Below, piece after piece: positions 35,499 through 54,870 of a stretch of DNA of 64,000 nt. This stretch comes from Hormiphora californensis (Eukaryota > Ctenophora > Tentaculata > Cydippida > Pleurobrachiidae). How positions within the stretch are numbered: the stretch's first letter is position 1; each line of letters starts with the position of its first letter. The notes beneath the pieces are model-generated. The model was not told the DNA's origin, did not search any database, and worked only from the letters and a program-made list of their open reading frames with translations. The position numbers and the translations under genes were made by a program. The stretch is taken from contig CM035360.1 in NCBI GenBank assembly GCA_020137815.1, forward strand, positions 1,392,077 through 1,456,076, in the 5' to 3' direction.

Positions 35499-37302
35499 AT
35501 GTTTCAAGAACAAGTGTCTAGTATCGTTCAAGATCTCCTTAAAATAACTGCAGGTTGGTTTTTGGATCCAAGACGGGGCTAACAGTTAACACTGCCCCAT
35601 TGTAACAATAGAGAGAGCTCTTGAGAGCATAGGAGACATTGGGTCCGTGACTAGAATCTCTCGAAGGATGTGACCCACATATTTATGTTATAATTTTCCC
35701 CTCAGAAGCTGATTTGGCTCTGAAGAAAGAAAGGGATGCTCATGAAGAGACAAAGCTTCAGTACGAGAAGTAGGTTAACACGGTCGCTTGTAGTGGGAAA
35801 ACGGTAATGGAAAACGAAGATACAGTAAGACGACGCGCAACCGTGACCAATCAGGGCGCTAGTACGTGCTGACACATGAACTTTTTGCCGCGTGTTATGC
35901 ACCGTGCACGTCTCCTTACTGTATTTTGCGTTACCGTATTTTGACTGCAAGCAGCACTGTAAGATGTTTTGAACCCCCCCCCCCAGCCCTAAACTTTATA
36001 GAGAAAAGTCTCTCTCGGTTACAACAAAATCTTATAAAGCTCCACCTCAGGTTACAACAGGTAATGTTAGAGCAACAGATGAAGAAAAGGGAGTTGGCGC
36101 TATACACCAAGAAAAAGGAGAAGGAGTGGCGTGACATGGTTCTTGCTCAGAAGGAATTGTTGAAATCGTGCACCTGCCGGAAAATTAGATCCCTTTTGAA
36201 AAGGTTTGTTGCTCAAGTTTCCTCCTTCTCTAATTATTCGATATAATATTTAGTTGACTAACACCTACTATACGTTTCAGTAGTTCATCGATTGTTCCAG
36301 TAAAGTCCCCGGTAAAACATCCTTCCCCCGCTAAATCTCCTACCCTTGACATCACCACTCCATCATCATCCCCTCAAAAAAGAAGCAAATTGAGCAGACA
36401 CCGTGGTGATCGAGATAACAAAAATGTCGTTTACGCCGAGGATACACCCCCACAAAATCAGACCAAACAAAATCGAACAGTTTTCCATCAAGATGGGGAG
36501 AAATCAGATGTTAGTGAAACCTCTCCACTGGAAATTAAGTCAGACATTAGTTCCTGTCAATTATCTCCAGTGGAAATAAGACCAGAAAACAGTTCTGCTC
36601 AGTTGTCGCCCGTGGAAATGGATTCTCTGTCAGATTTATCATTATTAGAAGAACCAAAACAAGAACCAAAGCAGTTCAATTTACTGACTGAATGCAGAGG
36701 TGAGATCTCGTTAAACGAAGATAAACTGGGATTCAGTCTTCCCTCCCCCGTACGCCCTAACAAATCACAGGGAACGGCAACGAAATCAGAACAAAGTCAT
36801 ACTGGACAAGAACCGGAACCAGCCAAACCTCCTGCTAATATTATGCCAGTGGAACGGGTTCCAAAACCTTCTAAAAAGGATTTCAAATACGTTAAACCTG
36901 TGAGAAAGAAGGATGAAAGGGCGAAGTTAGCTGCTACGGCGTGCCATGCGTGTTATGGGTATTACAAAGCGGCTGGACTGGATGATGATGCTATAGCTGA
37001 GGCTATTGGTAAGGTTCTAGTGTTGAGTGTATTGGGTACTGTTGGCATCCACCAGCTCAGGGCCCAGGGCATGGGAAATTGACGTCATATTTGATTGTTT
37101 TTGTTTTGATTAACTTTTCTTCAACCTCCCACTTATTTCAGGGGACGCATCGAGGCACCGTCACCAGCACGGTCCACCCCCCTCCACCCCTCCCTCCTTC
37201 TGGGCGATGGAGATAACTGGAGAGGAACCTGAAATTGTACCACACAGTCAGAGGAAGAGAAGAAGACCTAATAAATATATGAAAGGAAAAGCTTTTTCGT
37301 GA
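35499..37302 (+). CDS. RBBP8: CtIP / RBBP8 DNA end-resection factor
   Basis: Exons 35499-35553, 35706-35769, 36051-36203, 36281-37008 and 37142-37302 give 386 residues. CtIP (Sae2/Ctp1) activates the MRE11 nuclease to start resection of double-strand breaks. The N-terminus is a coiled coil (EADLALKKERDAHEETKLQY) with a CTCRK motif, fitting the tetramerising region. The middle is disordered with SP/TP sites (KSPVKHPSPAKSP, SPLEI, SPVEI). The C-terminal Sae2 domain is clear: KYVKPVRKKDERAKL, ACHACYGYY (the CxxC zinc site), then the last exon with SRHRHQHGPPPSTPPSFW, matching the RHR and TPxxFW motif of human CtIP. At 386 residues it is far shorter than the human 897. A two-module satellite starts about 25 bp after the stop. 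Confidence 0.92.
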
Positions 37303-37325
37303 ACAATAATTAGGCAGTAGTGATT

Positions 37326-40300
37326 CGGGGCCTGGCAAGGCCCCCCGACCCGAATATAACCCAAACTCAACCCATCCCCCCTAAAACATCCCCCCTAAAA
37401 CTAAAACAATAAAACAACGGGGCCGAGCCGACAGGCCCTTAATACCAGATGAAAAAAAAAACCATAAACCATTCGGGGCCTGGTAAGGCCCCCCGACCCG
37501 AATATAACCCAAACTCAACCCATCCCCCCTAAAACATCCCCCCTAAAACTAAAACAACGGGGCCGAGCCGACAGGCCCTTAATACCAGATGAAAAAAAAA
37601 ACCATTCGGGGCCTGGCAAGGCCCCCCGACCCGAATATAACCCAAACTCAACCCATCCCCCCTAAAACATCCCCCCTAACACTAAAACAACGGGGCCGAG
37701 CCGACAGGCCCTTAATACCAGATGAAAAAAAACCATTCGGGGCCTGGCAAGGCCCCCCGACCCGAATATAACCCAAACTCAACCCATCCCCCCTAAAACA
37801 TCCCCCCTAAAACTAAAACAACGGGGCCGAGCCGACAGGCCCTTAATACCAGATGAAAAAAAAACCATTCGGGGCCTGGCAAGGCCCCCCGACCCGAATA
37901 TAACCCAAACTCAACCCATCCCCCCTAAAACATCCCCCCTAAAACTAAAACAACGGGGCCGAGCCGACAGGCCCTTAATACCAGATGAAAAAAAACCATA
38001 AACCATAAACCATAAACCATAAAACCATAAAACCATAAAACCATAGATATTTTTAGAGTGAAAGTTTTGAAGCCCCCTGAAGTAGTAGAGAGGTGTTCTA
38101 TGGCTCGTTGGAAAGGTCTCGAGGTCCCGCGACGTATAGGGGGTGTGGCGATGGGTGTGCCCAAACCCATAAGGGGTAGGACGCGAAAAACAGTCAAAAT
38201 AAGGGGTATACAGAACTCGGCAATTAGAAGGAGTAGAAAGGTGTTCTAGGATGCGTTCGAAAGCTCTCGAGGTGCTGAAGTAATTGGAATGTAATTGGAA
38301 GTAATTACATGTAATTAAAATGTAATTACATGTAATTAAAGGGTAATTACATGTAATTAAAAGGTCTAAATGACCCCAAATGACAATTCAGACATATTTT
38401 GACACATTTGGAGGCCCTGAGACCAGCGGGTGGCAAAATTTAATCCGGTTTCGGGTCGGCTGACGTAAAAACTCCGCGTTTTGGTCGAGGTTCGGGGCCT
38501 GGCAAGGCCCCCCGACCCGAATATAACCCAAACTCAACCCATCCCCCCTAAAACATCCCCCCTAAAACTAAAACAACGGGGCCGAGCCGACAGGCCCTTA
38601 ATACCAGATGAAAAAAAACCATAAACCATAAACCATAAACCATAAACCATAACCATAGATATTTTTAGAGTGAAAGTTTTGAAGCCCCCTGAAGTAGTAG
38701 AGAGGTGTTCTATGGCTCATTGGAAAGGTCTCGAGGTCCCGCGACGTATAGGGGGTGTGGCGATGGCCATACCCAAACCTATAAGGGGTAGGACGCGAAA
38801 AACAGTCAAAATAAGGGGTATACAGAACTCGGCAATTAGAAGGAGTAGAAAGGTGTTCTAGGGTGCGTTCGAAAGCTCTCGAGGTGCTGAAGTAATTGGA
38901 ATGTAATTGGAAGTAATTACATGTAATTAAAATGTAATTACATGTAATTAAAGGGTAATTACATGTAATTAAAAGGTCTAAATGACCCCAAATGACAATT
39001 CAGACATATTTTGACATATTTGGAGGCCCTGAGACCAGCGGGTGGCAAAATTTAATCCGGTTTCGGGTCGGCTGACGTAAAAACTCCGCGTTTTGGTCGA
39101 GTAACCATAAAACCATAAAACCATAACCATAGATATTTTTAGAGTGAAAGTTTTGAAGCCCCCTGAAGTAGTAGAGAGGTGTTCTATGGCTCGTTGGAAA
39201 GGTCTCGAGGTCCCGCGACGTATAGGGGGTGTGGCGATGGCCATACCCAAACCTATAAGGGGTAGGACGCGAAAAACAGTCAAAATAAGGGGTATACAGA
39301 ACTCGGCAATTAGAAGGAGTAGAAAGGTGTTCTAGGGTGCGTTCGAAAGCTCTCGAGGTGCTGAAGTAATTGGAATGTAATTGGAAGTAATTACATGTAA
39401 TTAAAATGTAATTACATGTAATTAAAGGGTAATTACATGTAATTAAAAGGTCTAAATGACCCCAAATGACAATTTAGACATATTTTGACATATTTGGAGG
39501 CCCTGAGACCAGCGGGTGGCCAAATTTAATTAGGTTTCGGGTCGGCTGACGTAAAAACTCCGCGTTTTGGTCGAGTAACCATTCGGGGCCTGGCAAGGCC
39601 CCCCGACCCGAATATAACCCAAACTCAACCCATCCCCCCTAAAACATCCCCCCTAAAACTAAAACAACGGGGCCGAGCCGACAGGCCCTTAATACCAGAT
39701 GAAAAAAAAAACATTCGGGGCCTGGCAAGGCCCCCCGACCCGAATACAACCCAAACTAAACCCATCCCCCCTAAAACATCCCCCCTAAAACTAAAACAAC
39801 GGGGCCGAGCCGACAGGCCCTTAATACCAGATGAAAAAAAACCATAAAACCATTCGGGGCCTGGCAAGGCCCCCCGACCCGAATATAACCCAAACTCAAC
39901 CCATCCCCCCTAAAACATCCCCCCTAAAACTAAAACAACGGGGCCGAGCCGACAGGCCCTTAATACCAGATGAAAAAAAAACCATAAAACCATAAACCAT
40001 AACCATAGATATTTTTAGAGTGAAAGTTTTGAAGCCCCCTGAAGTAGTATAGAGGTGTTCTATGGCTCGTTGGAAAGGTCTCGAGGTCCCGCGACGTATA
40101 GGGGGTGTGGCGATGGCCATACCCAAACCTATAAGGGGTAGGACGCGAAAAACAGTCAAAATAAGGGGTATACAGAACTCGGCAATTAGAAGGAGTAGAA
40201 AGGTGTTCTAGGGTGCGTTCGAAAGCTCTCGAAGTGCTGAAGTAATTGGAATGTAATTGGAAGTAATTAAATGTAATTAAAATGTAATTACATGTAATTA

Positions 40301-42838
40301 AAGGGTAATTACATGGAATTAAAAGGTCTAAATGACCCCAAATGACAATTCAGACATATTTTGACATATTTGGAGGCCCTGAGACCAGCGGGTGGCAAAA
40401 TTTAATCCGGTTTCGGGTCGGCTGACGTAAAAACTCCGCGTTTTGGTCGAGGTAAACCATAAACCATAAACCATAGATATTTTTAGAGTGAAAGTTTTGA
40501 AGCCCCCTGAAGTAGTAGAGAGGTGTTCTATGGCTCGTTGGAAAGGTCTCGAGGTCCCGCGACGTATAGGGGGTGTGGCGATGGCCATACCCAAACCTAT
40601 AAGGGGTAGGACGCGAAAAACAGTCAAAATAAGGGGTATACAGAACTCGGCAATTGGAAGGAGTAGAAAGGTGTTCTAGGGTGCGTTCGAAAGCTCTCGA
40701 GGTGCTGAAGTAATTGGAATGTAATTGGAAGTAATTACATGTAATTAAAGGGTAATTACATGTAATTAAAGGGTAATTACATGTAATTAAAAGGTCTGCA
40801 TGATCCCAAATGATAATTTAAACATATTTTGACGTATTTGGAGGCCCTGAGACCAGCGGGTGGCCAAATTTAATCCGGTTTCGGGTCGGCTGACGTAAAA
40901 ACTCCGCGTTTTGGTCGAGGTAAACCATAACCATAAAACCATAACCATAGATATTTTTAGAGTGAAAGTTTTGAAGCCCCCTGAAGTAGTAGAGAGGTGT
41001 TCTATGGCTCGTTGGAAAGGTCTCGAGGTCCCGCGACGTATAGGGGGTGTGGTGATGGCCATACCTAAACCTATAAGGGGTAGGACGCGAAAAACAGTCA
41101 AAATAAGGGGTATACAGAACTCGGCAATTAGAAGGAGTAGAAAGGTGTTCTAGGGTGCGTTCGAAAGCTCTCGAGGTGCTGAAGTAATTGGAATGTAATT
41201 GGAAGTAATTACATGTAATTAAAGTGTAATTACATGTAATTAAAGGGTAATTACATGTAATTAAAAGGTCTGCATGATCCCAAATGATAATTTAAACATA
41301 TTTTGACGTATTTGGAGACCCTTAGACCAGCGGGTGCCCAAATTTAATCCGGTTTCGGGTCGGCTGACGTAAAAACTCCGCGTTTTGGTCGAGGTAAACC
41401 ATAAAACCATAACCATAACCATAGATATTTTTAGAGTGAAAGTTTTGAAGCCCCCTGAAGTCGTAGAGAGGTGTTCTATGGCTCGTTGGAATGGTCTCGA
41501 GGTCCCGCGACGTATAGGGAGTGTGGCGATGGCCATACCCAAACCTATAAGGGGTAGGACGCGAAAAACAGTCAAAATAAGGGGTATACAGAACTCGGCA
41601 ATTAGAAGGAGTAGAAAGGTGTTCTAGGGTGCGTTCGAAAGCTCTCGAGGTGCTGAAGTAATTGGAATGTAATTGGAAGTAATTACATGTAATTAAAATG
41701 TAATTACATGTAATTAAAGGGTAATTACATGTAGTTAAAAGGTCTAAATGACCCCAAATGACAATTTAGACATATTTTGACATATTTGGAGGCTCTGAGA
41801 CCAGCGGGTGGCCAAATTTAATCAGGTTTCGGGTCGGCTGACGTAAAAACTCCGCGTTTTGGTCGAGGTAAACCATAACCATAAACCATAAAACCATAGA
41901 TATTTTTAGAGTGAAAGTTTTGAAGCCCCCTGAAGTAGTAGAGAGGTGTTCTATGGCTCGTTGGAAAGGTCTCGAGGTCCTGCGACGTATAGGGGGTGTG
42001 GCGATGGCCATACCCAAACCTATAAGGGGTAGGACGCGAAAAACAGTCAAAATAAGGGGTATACAGAACTCGGCAATTAGAAGGAGTAGAAAGGTGTTTT
42101 AGGGTGCGTTCGAAAGCTCTCGAGGTGCTGAAGTAATTGGAATGTAATTGGAAGTAATTACATGTAATTAAAATGTAATTACATGTAATTAAAGGGTAAT
42201 TACATGTAATTAAAAGGTCTAAATGACCCCAAATGACAATTTAGACATATTTTGACATATTTGGAGGCCCTGAGACCAGCGGGTGGCCAAATTTAATCCG
42301 GTTTCGGGTCGGCTGACGTAAAAACTCCGCGTTTTGGTCGAGTAACCATAAACCATAAAACCATAAAACCATAGATATTTTTAGAGTGAAAGTTTTGAAG
42401 CCCCCTGAAGTAGTAGAGAGGTGTTCTATGGCTCGTTGGAAAGGTCTCGAGGTCCCGCGACGTATAGGGGGTGTGGCGATGGCCACACCCAAACCTATAA
42501 GGGGTAGGACGCGAAAAACAGTCAAAATAAGGGGTATACAGAACTCGGCAATTGGAAGGAGTAGAAAGGTGTTCTAGGGTGCGTTCGAAGGCTCTCGAGG
42601 TGCTGAAGTAATTGGAATGTAATTGGAAGTAATTACATGTAATTAAAGGGTAATTACATGTAATTAAAGGGTAATTACATGTAATTAAAGGGTAATTACA
42701 TGTAATTAAATGGTCTGCATGATCCCAAATGATAATTTAAACATATTTTGACATATTTGGAGGCCCTGAGACCAGCGGGTGGCAAAATTTAATCCGGTTT
42801 CGGGTCGGCTGACGTAAAAACTCCGCGTTTTGGTCGAG
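37326..42838. repeat. Two-module satellite array, 5.5 kb
   Basis: Nine copies of module A (about 130 bp; starts TTCGGGGCCTGGCAAGGCCC, ends near ACCAGATGAAAAAAA) and nine of module B (about 450-470 bp; starts GATATTTTTAGAGTGAAAG, ends CGCGTTTTGGTCGAG). A begins at about 37327, 37474, 37607, 37739, 37870, 38493, 39586, 39717, 39857; B at about 38046, 38658, 39131, 40008, 40474, 40949, 41422, 41899, 42374. Modules are joined by variable ACCATAA runs. B contains (TAATTACATG)n stretches. All copies share one orientation. A 63-codon frame in each B copy, and one on the other strand, stay open only because copies are nearly identical; neither starts with ATG. Confidence 0.95.
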
Positions 42839-43400
42839 GTTAAATCTAAATTAGTGTATTTGTTAGGATCTTTGAGTTTGACTGTGCGATTGTTAGATTT
42901 CGCTCAGTAGCAGCTTTACTGAATTTGGGTCCACTTAGCTTTCGAATTCTGGCGTATGTAATTTTTTAGGGTTTAAATCAGCGTAGGGTTTAAATTCCGT
43001 GTATACTTGTAGTTTAGTTGTAGGGGAAAACGGGTTGACTTAGGCTTGGTTAATGACACTGACGGGATCAGGAAGATTTTAATCATTGTGTTTGGTTTTG
43101 TATTTAAACGTTGCTTAATGAGTTACTAAATAAATATCCACACTCAGATTCTAATCAATTATTTTAATTCGTTTCACGGTAGGTGGTAATTTCAAGGTGA
43201 TCAAAGGCGAAGCGGTGTAACTTGGACTTATACACTGAACGTTGCACGCGTACTTTCTCAAACTAAAATGTTTCATGTTGCCGCGCTGCGCGCGCCAAAT
43301 CCAAGAATTTAATTTTGAAATTTCTGAGCTGTCTGGCTGTGAAGGTTTTCAAATTTGTTGAGAAGATGTTTCTTCTGTCTTCTTTTTTCTCCTTCTCAGT
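42839..43400. other. Intergenic, no gene seen
   Basis: A+T-rich sequence between the satellite and the LINE fragment; no clear feature. Confidence 0.4.
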
Positions 43401-44120
43401 CTTGAACAAACATCAGGATCGTAAAGAAAACTGAGAAGCTTCGACTATTAATATGTATCACTTTTGGTGGGGGGAGCTTCTTCGGATTTTCCACCATGCT
43501 ATGTATTGGCTAGTCCGCAGTAAACTGGAATACTGCTGCCCACTCTGGGATTCGCCAAAGATCTCAGATATCCAAAACGTTGAAGCGATCCAGCGAAAGT
43601 TTACTAAACGTATCAAAGGTATGGCTGATATGAACTACTGGGAGCGTCTAAAAAAGCTGAAAATAACTTCCCTTCAACGCCGCCGAGAACGCTACAGCAT
43701 CATCATGATGTGGAAAATGGCCAATGGTAAAGCGCCCAACAACATTGGCATCCGCTTTTACAACAACAACCGTCTCGGAAAAAAAGCGGAGATCCCAACC
43801 TGTCCCACAGTCACTCAAAAGTCAGTCGCAACGAAGTACCACAACTCGTTCATCTGTAGAGCGACTCGACTATGGAACACACTACCCAGTGAGGTGAACT
43901 TAGCGGAGAACCTACCGTCGTTCAAGGTACTTCTGGGGAAATGGATGTCTAGAATCCCGGATCGCCCACCGGTACTCGGATACCCAAAACAGAATAACAA
44001 TTCAATCTTGGACTGGATACGGATAGTTTCCAGGGAGGGGGAGGCTCTGTGAGGAACTGACACCTGTGTAACTTGTACACGAAGACGATAACAAGATAAC
44101 AAGATAACAAGATAACAAGG
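43400..44120 (+). mobile_element. 5'-truncated LINE, RT C-terminal part
   Basis: A frame to 44052 encodes the RT thumb and C-terminal region of a CR1-type element: SKLEYCCPLWDSPKISDIQN, IQRKFTKRIKGM, NYWERLKKLKITSLQRRRER, and RLWNTLPSEVNLAENLPSFK. The stop is followed at about 44090 by a run of four ATAACAAG octamers, a style of 3' tail known for CR1 elements. The RT catalytic core is missing, so the copy is dead. It is a different family from the LINE at 19.3 kb. Confidence 0.88.
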
Positions 44121-44291
44121 CTAGTAGGCTGCTTTCGGAGCGTCCCGGTCAGTGGCTAACCAGTAACCGCTAACCCGGACGGACCCGACTATAACCTCTA
44201 TCCCGTTAACTATGAGATATATCTAGAAAATAGGGCTGCAGATGACTTGGTGACATCCTGACCTGTGTGCTGTGATTTGAGGGTTTGGGCA

Positions 44292-45241
44292 ATGGCGGGA
44301 AGATGGGGCAGATTTGCGAAATTTTACGGACAGATGCTTGCCAAACACCAGTACGCAACTAATGTTGTGGCAACTGGATCTGTATTCCTAGCAGGGGATT
44401 TGATTTCACAGCAGGTAAAATGTAATTGCAAATCAGTAAAGCTTGTATGTATATTGACAATGACGAATATAAAATGGCAATGAGTTACAAAATTGGGCCA
44501 CCTTTTGACTCAATATCCGAAATTATCTGTTATTAGCTACGATTCGATCAAATTTATGAAGTTGTAACCCCCACATCTTTGTTCAGTTGATTGAGAGAAA
44601 GGGAAGGCAACACGAAATAGAGAGGACAGGACGGTCTGTCGCGGTTGGGGCAGGATTTATTGCACCCTTTGTTACGTTCGCTTACAATTTGGTTGATAAG
44701 GTATAAACTTTAAAGAATATAATCCTTGCGTGAGCCTCATTAGGTGGATAGGAGTGATGTATAATACCCATTCTGAGCGTTTCTATTCATCTCTCTCCTT
44801 CTCAGGTTATAGGCTCCTCCCAAAGTATTGTGTCTTCAGTTAAGAAAGTTGGTTTAATCGCCTGTTTTTCACCACTAACAAACACTGGTTACATGCTCTT
44901 TAATGGGCTTTTGAAAGGGCAGAATTTCAACGATATAATATTAAAAATCAGGTACAACAACGAACTACTAACTTAACAACTAACTGCTAACTACATTTGT
45001 TGAGTTTTTTAGAGTATGAATTCATATTTATAAATTATCTCCCTAATCCCGTCCTTTCAGATCGGACCTAGCCGAAGTTTTGATGGTCGGATATTCGGTT
45101 TGGCTACCAACTCATTTCTCATTGTTTGTCTTTGTCCCTCTGCAACATCGCCTTCTCATTTCTAACATTGTCGGCGTTATGTGGACAGGGTATTTGACAT
45201 ATGCCGCCAATAGGGCCGCTAAAAAGAATGATGTTTTATAA
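44292..45241 (+). CDS. Mpv17/PMP22-family membrane protein
   Basis: Exons 44292-44414, 44587-44700, 44806-44951 and 45061-45241 give 187 residues, the normal size of the family. Members are four-helix proteins of the mitochondrial inner or peroxisomal membrane; the Mpv17 type is a channel affecting nucleotide supply and mtDNA upkeep. Family landmarks: an N-terminal WGRFAKFYGQMLAKHQYATN, GDLISQQ at the end of exon 1, a Gly-rich helix (VAVGAGFIAPFVTFAYNLV), and the C-terminal signature WLPTHFSLFVFVPLQHRLLI, which matches the W-x-P...F-x-x-VP...R pattern, then WTGYLTYAAN. I cannot tell MPV17, MPV17L and MPV17L2 apart with confidence. Followed 200 bp later by the BTB gene on the same strand. Confidence 0.88.
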
Positions 45242-45443
45242 GAAATAATGTTGTTCTGGGAAGTTTGAAGTGGTTTGATTTTAGGTGATTTTAGATTGTG
45301 TCTTTGTATATTGTTGGATTTTATTACTTCATTTGTAGTAACCTTTTACTAATTAACATATTATCATACTGATGTTATTCACTACCCTGTCAATTGTTAT
45401 CATCTCTTGTTATTAGCGATGCTAGTGATGGAAAATCTACGAA

Positions 45444-53456
<8,013 letters not shown>

Positions 53457-54870
53457 CAAACAATGTATATGTCACTCTTTGCTTTTACAAATATCTCACC
53501 ACTTTGCTCAGTTGAGAAATAATTCCCGTGTGGAACGAGAGGGGAAAAGAACAATAAAGAGAGTTATTATCCTCTACTTTTTTTCAGCTGTGTGTTTATG
53601 TATGCATATAATATATCTATTTCGCGAAACCTCTAAAATTGACTATCGATGCCATCAGAAATAGATACCACATCTGCACTTGTAGAGTGACCCCTTGATT
53701 CTAAATCGGGAAAGGACGTGATCTGGGTTTGGGTTCGCAGAACGTGGATTCCAAACAGCGCGCATGTGATGAAAGTGTATTGTGTCAGTACTGAGCCGCG
53801 CGGGTTATTGCACATCGTCAATCTTGGAACTGGTCCAACAACTTTGTGCAACTTCAATTTGGGTCGGTCATGTTCTGCACACATCAGGTTCCTGCTGTGA
53901 AAGGTGTGTCGCCAGCAATCACTATCAGACATTAATGAACTGGAAGCTGTTTCGGGCTTTTACGAAGCTGTTTGCTGCTGCTTTCCCTATATATCTATGA
54001 TCAACACTGCTCTTGACAATGCAGTTGATATAGAACTGGTGGAAATCAGCCGTGTTGTTACCTCACATGAGATATGAAAACGGAATCCACTTGTTCATGA
54101 TGTTGACGCTCCCCAAGAATCCATGGAGAGTTTTGGTCAACAAGTGCGCGCGTCCGAACAATAGCTACTGACAACTTCCCGCGCGCACTTTCAACAACCT
54201 CGAGACAGCGCGCCTTCCACTCACAACGCCCTATCTTGAGCTGCAGCACACCACAATATCACACGGTGTATCATGTGATATGAAGTCAACCACAGTGACC
54301 GACGAATCGCAATATGATGGAATGGAGAGAGAGAAAATAAAACGAATTTGTTTTTAACAGCACGAGCCAGAATGTAGTTTAATGTACACACACACACAAG
54401 TTAGGATCCAATAGTACAATTAACATTGGATTTAAGCAATGATGAGGCGAATAGAAAAAAACACATCTTAGGCATGGTTGGGTATTATAAATAGAAACTG
54501 TTTGGTGAAGATCATATTGAAAAACAATGATAGAAAGATAGAGAGAGAGAGAGGATGGAGACATGTCCATAAAATAACTTGATGGTTTTAATACCACACT
54601 CACATGCACTCTCTGGATTGTGTGTCGCACAAATCGTGCTATAGCACTCCGTCTCTCGCTCTCACACAATTTCATCTCTTCCTGTCTGTCTCTCTTTCTG
54701 CCTCTCTCTCTGTCCATATTTCTGACAGTATCTGTATAAAGCTTAGAACAGCTGTTGAATATATTGTTTTTCCATGTACCCCCATCTGGTCATCCAGTCC
54801 AACATGTATATGATGACTCTTAATTTCGGTTAAATTAGGGATCTCTCATCCCCTGATGTATTCTTGTAGT
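53457..54870. other. Intergenic between convergent genes
   Basis: No coding exon could be supported. The BTBD17-like (plus) and FYVE (minus) genes end on the two sides. Confidence 0.4.

Noticed and set aside
37589-42577. Family of small genes of 60-100 codons in the 37-43 kb array
   Set aside because: The frames start with GTG rather than ATG, occur on both strands of a satellite and are identical because the copies are.
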